The notes under the pieces: generated by a model
What the model was told of the DNA's origin: nothing
Databases searched by the model: none
The model's input: only the letters and a program-made list of their open reading frames with translations
Made by a program: the position numbers and the translations under genes
Source of the DNA: an uncultured Spirochaetaceae bacterium
Lineage (GTDB): Bacteria > Spirochaetota > Spirochaetia > Treponematales > Treponemataceae
Direction: 5' to 3'
Assembly (NCBI GenBank): GCA_902789325.1
Contig: CADANN010000022.1
Location: 1 to 58,856 of the forward strand
Length of the DNA stretch: 58,856 nt
Shown: positions 44,580-53,472 of the stretch, one piece after another
How positions within the stretch are numbered: the first letter of the stretch is position 1
Layout: each line of letters starts with the position of its first letter

Positions 44580-45677
44580 TTAGAAGCTCATTGTCAACTC
44601 GAATGGTACAGAGAATGCTGTCTTGTCAGCAATATCGAGCTGTACCCAAGCGTTCCATCCCATAGCTCCTACAGAACCTGTAGCACCAAGTTTAACTGTT
44701 GCTGCAAAGTCTTTAGCCAAAAGGTTTGCATCTTTGAAATAAGCATATGGAGTAAATCCATCCATAGCATATGTAACTTTAGCTACAACTTCACATTCAG
44801 CATCTTTGTTGAGGTCTGAGTTTGTGTAGATAAGAGGAGCAACGAACAACTGATAGCCGAATGCATCTGCTGAACCACCTGCATAGAGTTCTGGACGAAC
44901 CCAGTCAAGTTTTTCTGTCAAATCAGCTACAACGTTCAAGAATGCATCAACACCACTGAAGTTGTTGCGGTATCCAGCACCGAACAAGATGTCTTTCTTT
45001 GCATCTACAGCAGGAGTTGCTGGTGTATCTTTATTTTTCTTAATCTGACCATCTTCTTCATCAAGATAGAATCCTTTTCCTGGTACAGCAGCTTTAGCAG
45101 GCTGAGCAGCAGTCAAAGTGATTTTTGCAAAACCACCGATTGTACCGAAATCAGCACCATAAGAAGCCTTTACAAAGAAAGGTGTAAGAGAAGCGTCTAC
45201 TCCGTCAGCCTTTTTAATCCAGTACTGTTCATTAGCTTCGATACCGAAATCAATTCCAAGGCCTTCAACATTTACAGATGCGAGGAAACCCTTTCCACCA
45301 AGAGCTGTCTTTGATTCTGTCCAGTCAATCTGTTCCTTGTTCAAAGCAATATCATAATCGCCCACAGTAATTTTCAAAGCATCTACTGGCTTGAACCAGA
45401 TTGTCTGTGTTGTTACTGCTGGAGCTGAATAAGTGTTGCCACCATAATTATTTGTAGTAATCTTTACAGTAGCACCAGCTTTGTCATCAGAAATGCTCAT
45501 AGTGAAGTTTGGCTGTGCATAGTCATGGCTATCGTTTCTTTCAGTGAACAACGATAATGTTTTATCAGCATCGTAGTCAAACAATTTACCACTAATTTTT
45601 GTTGCAGCAGCGATATCTGCTGCGAATACAGAAGTAGCAATAGCTGCTGCTGCCATAATTCCAACGATTTTTTTCAT
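44580..45677 (-). CDS. Outer-membrane porin-like protein, copy 2
   Basis: A 365-residue paralogue of the gene at 42128, inverted. Signal peptide MKKIVGIMAAAAIATSVFA; C terminus FSVPFELTMSF. The two leaders are identical from GGAGGATTTTTTCAA through the first codons, and the terminators are nearly identical, so the whole unit was duplicated. The insert between about 185 and 220 (AAVPGKGFYLDEEDGQIKK) is unrelated to that of copy 1, suggesting variable surface loops. Two direct copies of TGTTTCACG occur at 45711 and 45725 in its leader. Confidence 0.85.
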   Translation of the reverse strand: MKKIVGIMAAAAIATSVFAADIAAATKISGKLFDYDADKTLSLFTERNDSHDYAQPNFTMSISDDKAGATVKITTNNYGGNTYSAPAVTTQTIWFKPVDALKITVGDYDIALNKEQIDWTESKTALGGKGFLASVNVEGLGIDFGIEANEQYWIKKADGVDASLTPFFVKASYGADFGTIGGFAKITLTAAQPAKAAVPGKGFYLDEEDGQIKKNKDTPATPAVDAKKDILFGAGYRNNFSGVDAFLNVVADLTEKLDWVRPELYAGGSADAFGYQLFVAPLIYTNSDLNKDAECEVVAKVTYAMDGFTPYAYFKDANLLAKDFAATVKLGATGSVGAMGWNAWVQLDIADKTAFSVPFELTMSF

Positions 45678-45831
45678 TTGAAAAAATCCTCCGTTTAAAT
45701 TGGAATCTGATGTTTCACGAAATGTGTTTCACGGGGTAAATTTTGGGAATTTTGAAGAAATATAACAAAAGTTTAATAACTTTCTTGCTTGCTATTTGTA
45801 TAGGAGAATTGAGTTATTATTTTTAAGTCAT

Positions 45832-45860
45832 TTGATATAACCTAAGAAAATCACTATAAT
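45832..45860 (+). promoter_or_regulatory. lysS promoter, predicted leaderless
   Basis: TTGATA (45832-45837), 17-bp spacer, TATAAT (45855-45860), then eight bases to the ATG. No Shine-Dalgarno. Confidence 0.75.
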
Positions 45861-45868
45861 ATATTCTT

Positions 45869-47497
45869 ATGAGTAACAACGAAAATCAGAATGAAAAGAG
45901 AGATCCATTGCTCTGTCACTGGGCAGATCAGATGGCTAATCAGATTATCCGCGAGAAGGGTGATCTTGATTCTTATACCTGTGCGTCAGGAATTACACCT
46001 TCGGGAACTGTTCATCTTGGAAACTTCCGCGAAATTATTACTGTAGACCTTGTTGTGCGTGCTTTGCGTGATCGCGGTAAGAACGTGCGCTTTATTTATT
46101 CCTGGGATGATTACGATGTATTCCGCAAGGTTCCTGCTAACATGCCTGACCCTGAAATCCTTGAAAAATATCTCCGCTATCCTATTACAGAAGTGCCTGA
46201 TACAACCGGCCGCAACGAAAATTATGCCCGTCATCATGAGGTTGATATTGAAACTCAGCTGCCACGCGTTGGCATTCAGCCGGAGTTCCTTTATCAGGCA
46301 AGCCGCTACCGTGCAAACCGCTATGCAGAAGGTATGCGCAAGGCTATGCAGAACCGCGACGTTATCAAGGAATGTCTTAACGAATACCGCGATGACGCTC
46401 ACAAAATGAAGCCGGAAGATGTTTACTGGCCTGTAGCAATTTTCTGCGGAAAGTGTCAGAAAGATACAACTGAAATTACAGACTATGACGGCGAATACGG
46501 AATCACTTATAAGTGTGAATGTGGTAACTGCGAAACTGCAGATATCCGTACTTTCAAAGGCGCAAAGCTCGGCTGGCGTGTAGACTGGCCAATGCGCTGG
46601 AATGAAGAAAAGGTAGTATTCGAGCCGGGTGGAAAAGATCATATCAGTCCAGGTGGAAGCTACGATACAGCAAAACTTGTTTCTAAGAGAATCTATGGCT
46701 GGGATGCGCCAGTTACAATGCGCTATGACTTTGTAAATCTCAAAGGTGTTCCTGGTAAGATGTCTTCTTCTAAGGGTAAGGTTATTGCTCTTCCTGATGC
46801 TCTTGATGTTTACCAGGCAGAAGTTCTCCGCTACCTCTTTGCTGGAACTCGTCCAAATACAGAATTTGCAATCAGCTTTGATATGGACGTTCTTAAAGTT
46901 TATGAAGACTATGATAAGACTGAGCGTGTAGTATACGGAATCGACAAGGCTAAATCAGAAGATCACTTCAATAAGGAAAAGCGTATTTATATGCTTTCTC
47001 AGATTGATGGAAAGATTCCTGAAACAATGCCATATCAGATTACAATCCGTCAGCTTACAACATTGCTCCAGATTTACTCTGGTGATATTGATGCTGTAAT
47101 TAAGGCTCTAGGAGATGTAAAACCTGAACAGGAAGAGCGCCTCCGCCGCCGCATTGAATGTGCATGGTTCTGGGTAAAGCATTCTGCTCCAGACTGCGCT
47201 CCTGATTTCTGCTTTGAACTTCGCAACGACGGAAGCAAGGCTGACCTCTCTGGCGACCTTTTGACAGCTGTTAAGCGTGTTCGCGACGAGGTTCTCCCAA
47301 AACTCGATACTTTCCAGCTTGATAAGGAATGTCAGCAGGCTATGTATGACATTGCAACTGAGATGGGACTTGAGTCAAAGGCTCTCTTTACTGCACTTTA
47401 CCAGGCACTGATTGGTAAGGAACAGGGACCACGTCTTGGAAGCTTCTTCCGCATTATCGGAAAAGAAAAACTTAATAAAATTTTGAGCGTTTATTAA
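45869..47497 (+). CDS. lysS: Class I lysyl-tRNA synthetase
   Basis: A 542-residue class I LysRS, the archaeal-type enzyme found in spirochaetes instead of the usual class II form. Seen: PSGTVHLGN (HIGH equivalent, about 44-52), a Cys4-type zinc region (CGKCQKDT...CECGNC, about 190-215), the lysine pocket around RVDWPMRW, EPGGKDHISPGGSYD, and KMSSSKGK (KMSKS, about 297-304), followed by the helical anticodon-binding C terminus. It charges tRNA-Lys, one gene of which lies at 37164. Divergent from porin copy 2. Confidence 0.97.
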   Translation: MSNNENQNEKRDPLLCHWADQMANQIIREKGDLDSYTCASGITPSGTVHLGNFREIITVDLVVRALRDRGKNVRFIYSWDDYDVFRKVPANMPDPEILEKYLRYPITEVPDTTGRNENYARHHEVDIETQLPRVGIQPEFLYQASRYRANRYAEGMRKAMQNRDVIKECLNEYRDDAHKMKPEDVYWPVAIFCGKCQKDTTEITDYDGEYGITYKCECGNCETADIRTFKGAKLGWRVDWPMRWNEEKVVFEPGGKDHISPGGSYDTAKLVSKRIYGWDAPVTMRYDFVNLKGVPGKMSSSKGKVIALPDALDVYQAEVLRYLFAGTRPNTEFAISFDMDVLKVYEDYDKTERVVYGIDKAKSEDHFNKEKRIYMLSQIDGKIPETMPYQITIRQLTTLLQIYSGDIDAVIKALGDVKPEQEERLRRRIECAWFWVKHSAPDCAPDFCFELRNDGSKADLSGDLLTAVKRVRDEVLPKLDTFQLDKECQQAMYDIATEMGLESKALFTALYQALIGKEQGPRLGSFFRIIGKEKLNKILSVY

Positions 47498-47498
47498 C

Positions 47499-47606
47499 AG
47501 TGACCCCTACACCTTCGCAGCACAGCTGCTCGGAGACTCGCTAAAAATGCTCCACTGGAGCATTTTTACGGCTTACAGCCGTCGCTCCCTAAGTTCGGGG
47601 TGACAC
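47499..47606. repeat. Composite palindromic element with lysS terminator
   Basis: Starts GTGACCCC and ends GGGGTGACAC, with the hairpin AAAAATGCTCC-ACT-GGAGCATTTTT (47533-47557) in the centre and GGCTTACAGCC beside it. Looks like a long, degenerate relative of the GTCA-type elements. The central hairpin should terminate lysS. Confidence 0.6.
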
Positions 47607-47631
47607 TTGTTGACAAATATCTTGAAAAAAC

Positions 47632-47680
47632 AAAATCCTATGATACAATGTATATAATACATAATGTATCATAGGATTTT
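47632..47680. promoter_or_regulatory. 49-bp palindrome over the chemotaxis-receptor promoter
   Basis: AAAATCCTATGATACA (47632-47647) and its exact complement (47665-47680) enclose ATGTAT-ATA-ATACAT. A TTGAAA (47622) N16 TACAAT (47644) promoter runs into it. The only SD-like AGGA for the receptor gene is inside its 3' arm, and six Ts follow, so it could act as operator, RNA switch or terminator. Confidence 0.65.
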
Positions 47681-47686
47681 TTGTTT

Positions 47687-49570
47687 ATGAAATTACGAGG
47701 CAAATTTTCTTTTATTATTCTTCTTACTATTTTTCAGGCTTTTGTTCTCACCGTTTTATCCATCATTAATCTTAGAAACGTTCAAAGTATAAAAGATTAT
47801 CAGAATATGGAAATCCGTTCTGAGGAACAGTTGAGTTCTATAATCGATTATCTTGAAAAAATGGATTACTGGGATTTTGATATTGAAAATGCCTATTCTG
47901 CATACGCTGAAAAAAAAGAAGCCATTACAAAAACCTTTACATATCTTACAGAAAATCCAATAACTAAAAACTTTCCAGAAGCTTTTGATGCAAACTTAAA
48001 GCAGGTAAAACTCACCTGGAATCTTATTGAAGCTGGACTTGCCCCAATAGAAGAAATCCTTAAAAAAATGGAAAAAATTCAGCTGACTTCTGGAGTTCGT
48101 TCTAATATAAAAAGTTTTGGAATCCGTGAAACTGCGAAACTGTATTCTGATGGCGATACAATGGCAGATTTACTGGCCTTGACGGAAGAGGGGCATCAGC
48201 AGCTTAGAAAAATCCGACTGCTTTATGTTTCATTAATGTCATTAAATGAAAAATCTTCGATAATGATAAATGAAGTAATCGAGGTAAATGAAAATCGCTT
48301 TGTTGTCTTTACAATTATATTTGCAGTGATAATGGCGGTAGTTCTTGCAGTATTGATTTTGATTGTTACTGCGAACGTTGCAAGACGAATTGTGAAAGTT
48401 CGAAACATGACAACCACCCTTGCAGAAAAAGATTTTAATGTAAAAATCAAGCCGGAAGGCAGTGATGAAATGAGATATTTAATGACTAACATTAATAACA
48501 TGGTCCATCAGATTAATGACTTCTTCCTTCTTGTAAAATCAACTGCTAAAAAAGCTTTGGATGCTGAAACTTCGATTAATGAATCTGCAGGAAGTACTGC
48601 AAATGCCATAACTTTAATTGATTCAAATGTCGATGAACTTGTTCGCAAATTTCAGGATGCAGTTACTGTTATAACCAGTACAATTGGTGTAGTTGCAGAA
48701 ATGAATATGCATGTTGATACGCTTGTTCAAAGCAGTTCTGTTCAGAATGAGGCAATTGAAAACAGTAATAAGGCTGTAAAAGAAGTTGTAAAGAGTCTGG
48801 CATATATCAGCCAGATGGCAGAAGATCGCGTAAAGAATGCGGGCGAAATGCATACTTATGTTTCAGATGGTGATGATAAAATTTCTGCAACAAACGAGAT
48901 TCTCAGCAAGATTGCAGAACAGCTGGATGAAGTTTACGAGGTTGTAACAATTATTAATAACGTTGCCGAACAGACAAATCTTCTTTCAATGAATGCGGCA
49001 ATTGAATCGGCTCATGCGGGCGAGGCTGGAAAAGGCTTTAGTGTTGTTGCTGAAGAAATCCGCTCTCTCGCAGAAGAAACTTCTGAAAATGCAGCTAAGA
49101 TTTCTAAAGTAGTAAATGCAATTGTTAAGGCTGTTGAAAATGCAAATGCCTCGAGTCAGTCTGCTTTTGAAGCTTTTGAAAAAGTGAGCCTTCATGCAGA
49201 CAATATTGTAGGAGCCTTGCAGGAAGTTTCTGGTGAAATTGGAAAGATTGATAATCAGATGCAGCAGATTCAGGAGCGAAGTGATGAGACTTCTACTGCG
49301 GCAGATGAGATGAATCATTATTGTGGTGACCTTGCAGATATGCAGAAACATGTTTCTGAGCAGGTAGATATTATGAATGGAGTTGTCTTTAATGGTATAA
49401 AGTCACTACATAAAATCAAAGAAGAAACAGCTGATATTGTTGAAAAAATGAATAATGTTAGATCTTCTAGTGAGGATAGTTATAAAAATCTTGCCGAACT
49501 GGAAAACGTGCTCGAAGAGTTTAAGACAGCCGAAGTAGAAATTGAGAATAATCTACCTGACGAGAATTAA
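47687..49570 (+). CDS. Methyl-accepting chemotaxis protein
   Basis: A 627-residue receptor, ATG 47687 (MKLRGKFSF). Membrane helix 1 (about 8-28), a helical periplasmic sensor with no recognised ligand fold (about 30-200), helix 2 (about 203-228), HAMP (about 230-285), then the signalling coiled coil with the hairpin tip [41 protein letters not shown], quoted as a landmark at about residues 424-464. It signals to CheW/CheA in the usual polar array. Regulated by the unusual palindrome just upstream. It overlaps the convergent permease gene by 18 bp. Confidence 0.95.
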   Translation: MKLRGKFSFIILLTIFQAFVLTVLSIINLRNVQSIKDYQNMEIRSEEQLSSIIDYLEKMDYWDFDIENAYSAYAEKKEAITKTFTYLTENPITKNFPEAFDANLKQVKLTWNLIEAGLAPIEEILKKMEKIQLTSGVRSNIKSFGIRETAKLYSDGDTMADLLALTEEGHQQLRKIRLLYVSLMSLNEKSSIMINEVIEVNENRFVVFTIIFAVIMAVVLAVLILIVTANVARRIVKVRNMTTTLAEKDFNVKIKPEGSDEMRYLMTNINNMVHQINDFFLLVKSTAKKALDAETSINESAGSTANAITLIDSNVDELVRKFQDAVTVITSTIGVVAEMNMHVDTLVQSSSVQNEAIENSNKAVKEVVKSLAYISQMAEDRVKNAGEMHTYVSDGDDKISATNEILSKIAEQLDEVYEVVTIINNVAEQTNLLSMNAAIESAHAGEAGKGFSVVAEEIRSLAEETSENAAKISKVVNAIVKAVENANASSQSAFEAFEKVSLHADNIVGALQEVSGEIGKIDNQMQQIQERSDETSTAADEMNHYCGDLADMQKHVSEQVDIMNGVVFNGIKSLHKIKEETADIVEKMNNVRSSSEDSYKNLAELENVLEEFKTAEVEIENNLPDEN

Positions 49571-50362
49571 AAGCAGAGAAACAAGGTAGGGCAGGGAAAT
49601 CAAAAAGGATGATGAAATGCCCGAAATGTAATTCTGAATGTTGGCTGCAAAAATATCTGCAAGACAGAAGATGATAACCGCTGCAACAATACGCAGCGGC
49701 TTTTTTTTGCCTAAGAAAACGGCTGCGAGTGCCATCCAACCTCGGCCACTTGAGATGTTTGGTACAAATGAAGAAAGCCGCATTGCAAGAAAGCAGCCTG
49801 CAAGAGAACTGTAGAGAGCCGCAAGACACCAGGACAGTGTTCTGATATTTCCTGGATTTACACCTTTTGCTTTTAAGACATCCGCATCACTTCCCGCAAC
49901 CCTAACATAAAGCCCGAGGCGGCTGCGCCCCAGCCAATACACCGCCATCGCAACGGCCACCGCAGTTACACATACCGTTGCCGCCCGCGTCGCGCCCACT
50001 CCAAATCTGTAGACATCTCCCGCCAATACTCCCCGAGTTCCAAAAAACGCCCATGACAGGCACGAGGTCAGAGCTCCAAACAAAAGGTTCATCGCTATGG
50101 CGGCAATAAAGCGGTTAGCGCGGAACTTTTCGACCACTGCACTAAGTCCCAGTGTTATTCCAACGCTTAAGAGACAACTCGCGAGCACTCCAACCACAGC
50201 TGAGCCACTCCAAACTGTAAATGCATAATTCAAAAAAGCCGCGAAGGAAACTAATCCATCCATAAAGAGCGCGAGACAGCCCGCGTACTCACTGAAGAGT
50301 GCGCCGAGTGAACACAAAATAAGAGGACATGAATATGCGAGTGCGGAGAGGAGACTTGTCAT
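49553..50362 (-). CDS. BMP-type ABC transporter permease 2 (NupQ/YufQ-like)
   Basis: A 269-residue membrane protein with about eight helices. [28 protein letters not shown] is the family's N-terminal pattern (usually GLFSERSGVINIGLEG; the Asn-Ile-Gly part is altered), and [30 protein letters not shown] and [20 protein letters not shown] match the coupling and C-terminal motifs. Somewhat shorter than the usual 310 residues. Nucleosides are the typical substrate. Start overlaps permease 1 as ATGA; last gene of the operon. Confidence 0.9.
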   Translation of the reverse strand: MTSLLSALAYSCPLILCSLGALFSEYAGCLALFMDGLVSFAAFLNYAFTVWSGSAVVGVLASCLLSVGITLGLSAVVEKFRANRFIAAIAMNLLFGALTSCLSWAFFGTRGVLAGDVYRFGVGATRAATVCVTAVAVAMAVYWLGRSRLGLYVRVAGSDADVLKAKGVNPGNIRTLSWCLAALYSSLAGCFLAMRLSSFVPNISSGRGWMALAAVFLGKKKPLRIVAAVIIFCLADIFAANIQNYISGISSSFLISLPYLVSLLLILVR

Positions 50363-51276
50363 GAGCGGTCTCCTCGGTGAATGAGAGAGAGTCCTCTAAA
50401 TGTTTGAGGTCTCGGGAATGCAATTACAAACAAAATCACTGCCTGAATCAAACTGCTGATGTCGAATCCAAAATTATTGTAAAGCGCGTAACGGTTTGCG
50501 TAGGTTGTTACAAAGCCCATAAAGAGGGATGACGGAATAAGAGCGAGAGGATTTGCGCCTGCTATAAGGGCGGCGCTGAATGCGTTCCAGCCTGAGCCTG
50601 CGTAAAAGCCCTGGTGGCAGGTGAAGTATGTTCCGAGGACGGCCGCCGCGCCGCATAGGCCGTGCATACCGCCGGAAATAAATGCGGATGTCATACTGAG
50701 AGAAGGGCACGCGAAGCCCGCGAACCGTGAGAATTCCGGCGAAACGCCGAGTACGGTGATCTGGCGGCCCCACGCGGTTCTGTTGAGTATGAACCAAAGT
50801 AATATGCAGAGAGCTATGGCTACCAGAAAGGAGGCGTTTAAGGGCGAGGGCTTTAATATAGAAGGAAGACGGGCGCCCCGCGGAATAAATGGGGTTGCTA
50901 AAAGATTTTCTGTCTGGCTTCTGGCCGGCCCGCTGATTAAGCCGTCGATAAATGGAATGATTGCGGCGGATGCTATAAACGAGGTAAAGAGAAAATCTGC
51001 GTTGCGCAGGATTTTAAGTACGGCAGATAAAAGCGCCATCAAACCAGACAGTAAAAATGCGGCGCAAAGTGCAAGGAACACTGCAGGGATTGCAGCTCCT
51101 CGCGTTAATTCTCCAAAACTTGCCAGCAATATAGCGCTTGCAAAGCCGCCAAGATAAATCTGGCCTTCGCCACCTAAGTTGAAATCTCCGGATTTTATTG
51201 AAATCAGCGCACCACAGCCGGCAATCATATAGAGCCCGGAAAGGTTTAATGCTGAACCTAAGTAATAAAGATTCAT
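50359..51276 (-). CDS. BMP-type ABC transporter permease 1 (NupP/YufP-like)
   Basis: A 305-residue membrane protein, about nine helices. SIKSGDFNLGGEGQIYLGGF is the family hallmark (FNIGAEGQ type); GVSPEFSRFAGF and ISGGMHGLCGAAAVLG follow the usual order. The N terminus begins near the second helix of longer relatives (about 350 residues), so the first helix is missing. ATGA overlaps join it to the ATPase and to permease 2. Confidence 0.9.
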   Translation of the reverse strand: MNLYYLGSALNLSGLYMIAGCGALISIKSGDFNLGGEGQIYLGGFASAILLASFGELTRGAAIPAVFLALCAAFLLSGLMALLSAVLKILRNADFLFTSFIASAAIIPFIDGLISGPARSQTENLLATPFIPRGARLPSILKPSPLNASFLVAIALCILLWFILNRTAWGRQITVLGVSPEFSRFAGFACPSLSMTSAFISGGMHGLCGAAAVLGTYFTCHQGFYAGSGWNAFSAALIAGANPLALIPSSLFMGFVTTYANRYALYNNFGFDISSLIQAVILFVIAFPRPQTFRGLSLIHRGDRS

Positions 51277-52400
51277 TCTGCCTTTCCTATTATGACTTTT
51301 GTACCGTTTTTTGCAAGTGCTTCGAGACGTGAATATAATCTTTCTGTTGCCTCAACATCAAGCCCATGTGTCGGATCAAAAAGATATAATTCTGCAGGAT
51401 TTTCTGCAATTTCGCGTTCAAGAATTATTCGCTGTAACATTCCGCCAGAAAGACAGCTTGCCTTTTCATAAAGCTTGATGTTTACTTCTGCTTTGCGAAG
51501 TAATTCTTTTGAATATTTTTCAAGTATATTCTGCTTAAAGCTTGTGTGGTATGCTGAACACAACTGAAAGATAGTAAGATTCGGATTCGAAGCTCTGAAC
51601 GTCCTGTCCGAAGGAATATATCCGATTTTACGACTGTGTGTCATTGTCGGGCTTGACCCGACAATCTCTTTTCTTAGATTCAATACTTCTTCTTCCGTTA
51701 TGTCCCTTTCTTCTATAAAATCAGGCTGTGCAACTGTTTTTGTAAGCCCGAATAATTTCTGTTTTATATCTACCTCTGTTATTTGAGAGGCTGGTGTTTT
51801 TTCAAGAACAATTCCTTCTTTTAATAAAACAACTTCATCTGATTTTTCAACTGCTTCTTTAAAACTGTGGGTGATAATAATAACAGTGAGTCCGCTGTTT
51901 GAAAGTTTGCGGAGAGTTTCTTTTGCTAATTCCGGTGGTTCATCCAAAATTAATACCGAAGGATTTTTTAAAAGTGCTCCCATGAGCGAAACGGTAAAGG
52001 TCTCTGCGGGGAACAAGTTTTTTACCAGTACCGAAGGTTTTCGCTCAGGAAGCCATAGATTCATAAGTTGTGGGATACGCACTTCTTCTTTTTTATCAAT
52101 TCCGATTAAAAGATTTTCACGTATCGAAACCGAAGGTGCAAGAAGTGGTCGCTGATGTACACAAACAATACCACTTTTAATTGCATCCTTTGGATTTTTG
52201 ATGTTGAGTTTTTTTTCATCCAGCAGAAGTTCTCCACTTGTTGGTAAGATATCTCCACATAAAACATGCGCAAGTGTCGATTTGCCGGCACCGTTCTCTC
52301 CGAGGAGGGAATAGATTTTTCCCTTCTCGAATGTGAGGTTGATTCCTCTGAGAACAGTTTTGTAAGAATATTTTACGTGAATATCTTTTAACTCTAACAT
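51273..52400 (-). CDS. Shortened tandem ABC ATPase of the BMP transporter, with in-frame palindromic repeat
   Basis: Related ATPases (YufO, MglA, RbsA) have two full ATPase domains in about 500 residues; this one has 375. Domain 1 keeps Walker A GENGAGKST (34-42) and Walker B VLILDEP (149-155), but its signature is degenerate (LFPAETFTVSLMG, 129-141). Domain 2 starts at about 257 with KIGYIPSDR: it lacks Walker A, but keeps signature LSGGMLQ (317-323) and Walker B LYLFDP (338-343). So one composite ATP site could remain. Residues 246-254 (IVGSSPTMT) come from a GTCAT-type repeat at 51641-51668 exactly where the missing part would be. Operon junctions and the open frame argue against a simple pseudogene. 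Confidence 0.85.
   Translation of the reverse strand: MLELKDIHVKYSYKTVLRGINLTFEKGKIYSLLGENGAGKSTLAHVLCGDILPTSGELLLDEKKLNIKNPKDAIKSGIVCVHQRPLLAPSVSIRENLLIGIDKKEEVRIPQLMNLWLPERKPSVLVKNLFPAETFTVSLMGALLKNPSVLILDEPPELAKETLRKLSNSGLTVIIITHSFKEAVEKSDEVVLLKEGIVLEKTPASQITEVDIKQKLFGLTKTVAQPDFIEERDITEEEVLNLRKEIVGSSPTMTHSRKIGYIPSDRTFRASNPNLTIFQLCSAYHTSFKQNILEKYSKELLRKAEVNIKLYEKASCLSGGMLQRIILEREIAENPAELYLFDPTHGLDVEATERLYSRLEALAKNGTKVIIGKAE
51641..51668. repeat. GTCAT-type palindromic element inside the ABC ATPase gene
   Basis: GTCATTGTCGGG, loop CTTGA, CCCGACAATCT: perfect 28-bp family member, translated in frame on the minus strand. Confidence 0.93.
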
Positions 52401-52411
52401 ATTGTAAGCTT

Positions 52412-52439
52412 GTCATGCTCGGGCTTGAACCGGGCATCT
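52412..52439. repeat. GTCAT-type palindromic element between bmp and the ATPase gene
   Basis: GTCATGCTCGGG, loop CTTGA, ACCGGGCATCT. Its outer end overlaps the bmp TAG stop codon (52438-52440). Confidence 0.9.
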
Positions 52440-53436
52440 ATTTTATCTCAGTTTTTCCTAATCTAATATCTTCAAGTAATGCTGACATTTTCTCTCTGAT
52501 GTCCTGTGGAACGGCCTGAATGTACAATGGATCATCCTGAACGAAGTCTACGAAGCCTTCTTTGATTCCGACCATTTTTGCTACTCCCCAAGGAGTGTTG
52601 CCTTCAATGAATTCTTTTGTAACATTGTAAGACATTTTTTTCTGCTCCATAACGCTGGAAGAAATGATAGTTCCAGGAGCCTTTGCAAATCCGTTGTCAT
52701 CAAACCAGGTAATATAGCAACCGTTATTTATAGCAGAAGTAATTACACCCTGTGAAGCTCCGCCACAAATTGGGAGTATAACATCTACACCAATTTTTGC
52801 AACTGCATCGGCGATTTCGGCACCTTTTGTTGCATCATACCAGTTACCTACAATTCTGAATTCTACTGTAGACGCTGAGTTTGCAGCCTGTGCACCTTTT
52901 TCAAAATATGGGTAAATAATGTTGTTCATTACAGGGTATTCCTGTGCGGCAATCAAAGCAAGCTTGTGGCTTTTTGACATAAGTCCGCCAATATAACCAG
53001 TAAGGTAAGACTGTTCATACTGATTGTAGCATACAGTGTGAATGTTCTGATTTCCTTCTTTTGTAGCATCCAGAAGAATAAACTTTTGCTTTGGGAACTG
53101 CTGTAAAATAGGCTCTGCCAAATCTGGAAGGGAAGGGTTAGACGAAATGATTACATCATATTTCTGTTCTGCAGAAAGGGCAGTGAGCTTTGCCCCCCAT
53201 TCAGCCTGGTTAGTACCGGCTTCCATTACAAAAAGTTCAATTTTTGCATCATCAGAAAGAGTCTGATTTTTTTCTTCTACGGCAGCCTTAATGCCCTGAA
53301 CGAGCATGTTGTAAGTAGGGCTGTCATCAATAATACCAGGAACGAAAACTGCGATTGAGCTTTTGTTTGTTTTTTTTGCACATCCGGAGAGGAGGAGTGC
53401 AGCTAAAATAGTTGTAAATAAAAATATCTTTTTCAT
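52438..53436 (-). CDS. BMP-family (PnrA/TmpC-like) substrate-binding lipoprotein
   Basis: A 332-residue lipoprotein from ATG 53436 (MKKIFLFTTILAALLLSGCAKK, quoted in part; lipobox LLSGC). Family marks: IAVFVPGIIDDSPTYNMLVQGIK, IISSNPSLPDLAEPILQQFP, KFILLDATKEGNQNIHTVCYNQYEQSYLTGYIGGLMS and ILPICGGASQGVI, cited as landmarks. Treponemal PnrA/TmpC binds purine nucleosides, so a nucleoside is the likely ligand. Its own promoter, with a 20-bp palindrome between the boxes, lies at the end of marR; no SD, predicted leaderless. First gene of the ABC operon. Confidence 0.92.
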   Translation of the reverse strand: MKKIFLFTTILAALLLSGCAKKTNKSSIAVFVPGIIDDSPTYNMLVQGIKAAVEEKNQTLSDDAKIELFVMEAGTNQAEWGAKLTALSAEQKYDVIISSNPSLPDLAEPILQQFPKQKFILLDATKEGNQNIHTVCYNQYEQSYLTGYIGGLMSKSHKLALIAAQEYPVMNNIIYPYFEKGAQAANSASTVEFRIVGNWYDATKGAEIADAVAKIGVDVILPICGGASQGVITSAINNGCYITWFDDNGFAKAPGTIISSSVMEQKKMSYNVTKEFIEGNTPWGVAKMVGIKEGFVDFVQDDPLYIQAVPQDIREKMSALLEDIRLGKTEIK

Positions 53437-53443
53437 GAGAGTA

Positions 53444-53472
53444 AATATAGTTTTATATAAAACTATTGTCAA
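53444..53472 (-). promoter_or_regulatory. bmp operon promoter with palindromic operator
   Basis: TTGACA (53472-53467), 17-bp spacer, TATATT (53449-53444). A perfect 20-bp palindrome, ATAGTTTTAT/ATAAAACTAT (53447-53466), fills the spacer. The -35 box contains the marR stop codon. The predicted start point is at or one base before ATG 53436. MarR proteins commonly bind such palindromes. Confidence 0.8.

Noticed and set aside
45711..45733. parS-like site (two TGTTTCACG)
   Set aside because: parS is an inverted repeat; here the half-sites are direct repeats in a porin leader, with no par genes nearby.
45986..46642. 218-residue open frame antisense to lysS
   Set aside because: Shadow of a well-conserved gene; Cys- and Phe-rich noise.
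53437..53472. TTG start for bmp at 53472
   Set aside because: That TTG is part of the -35 box; the signal peptide begins properly at ATG 53436.
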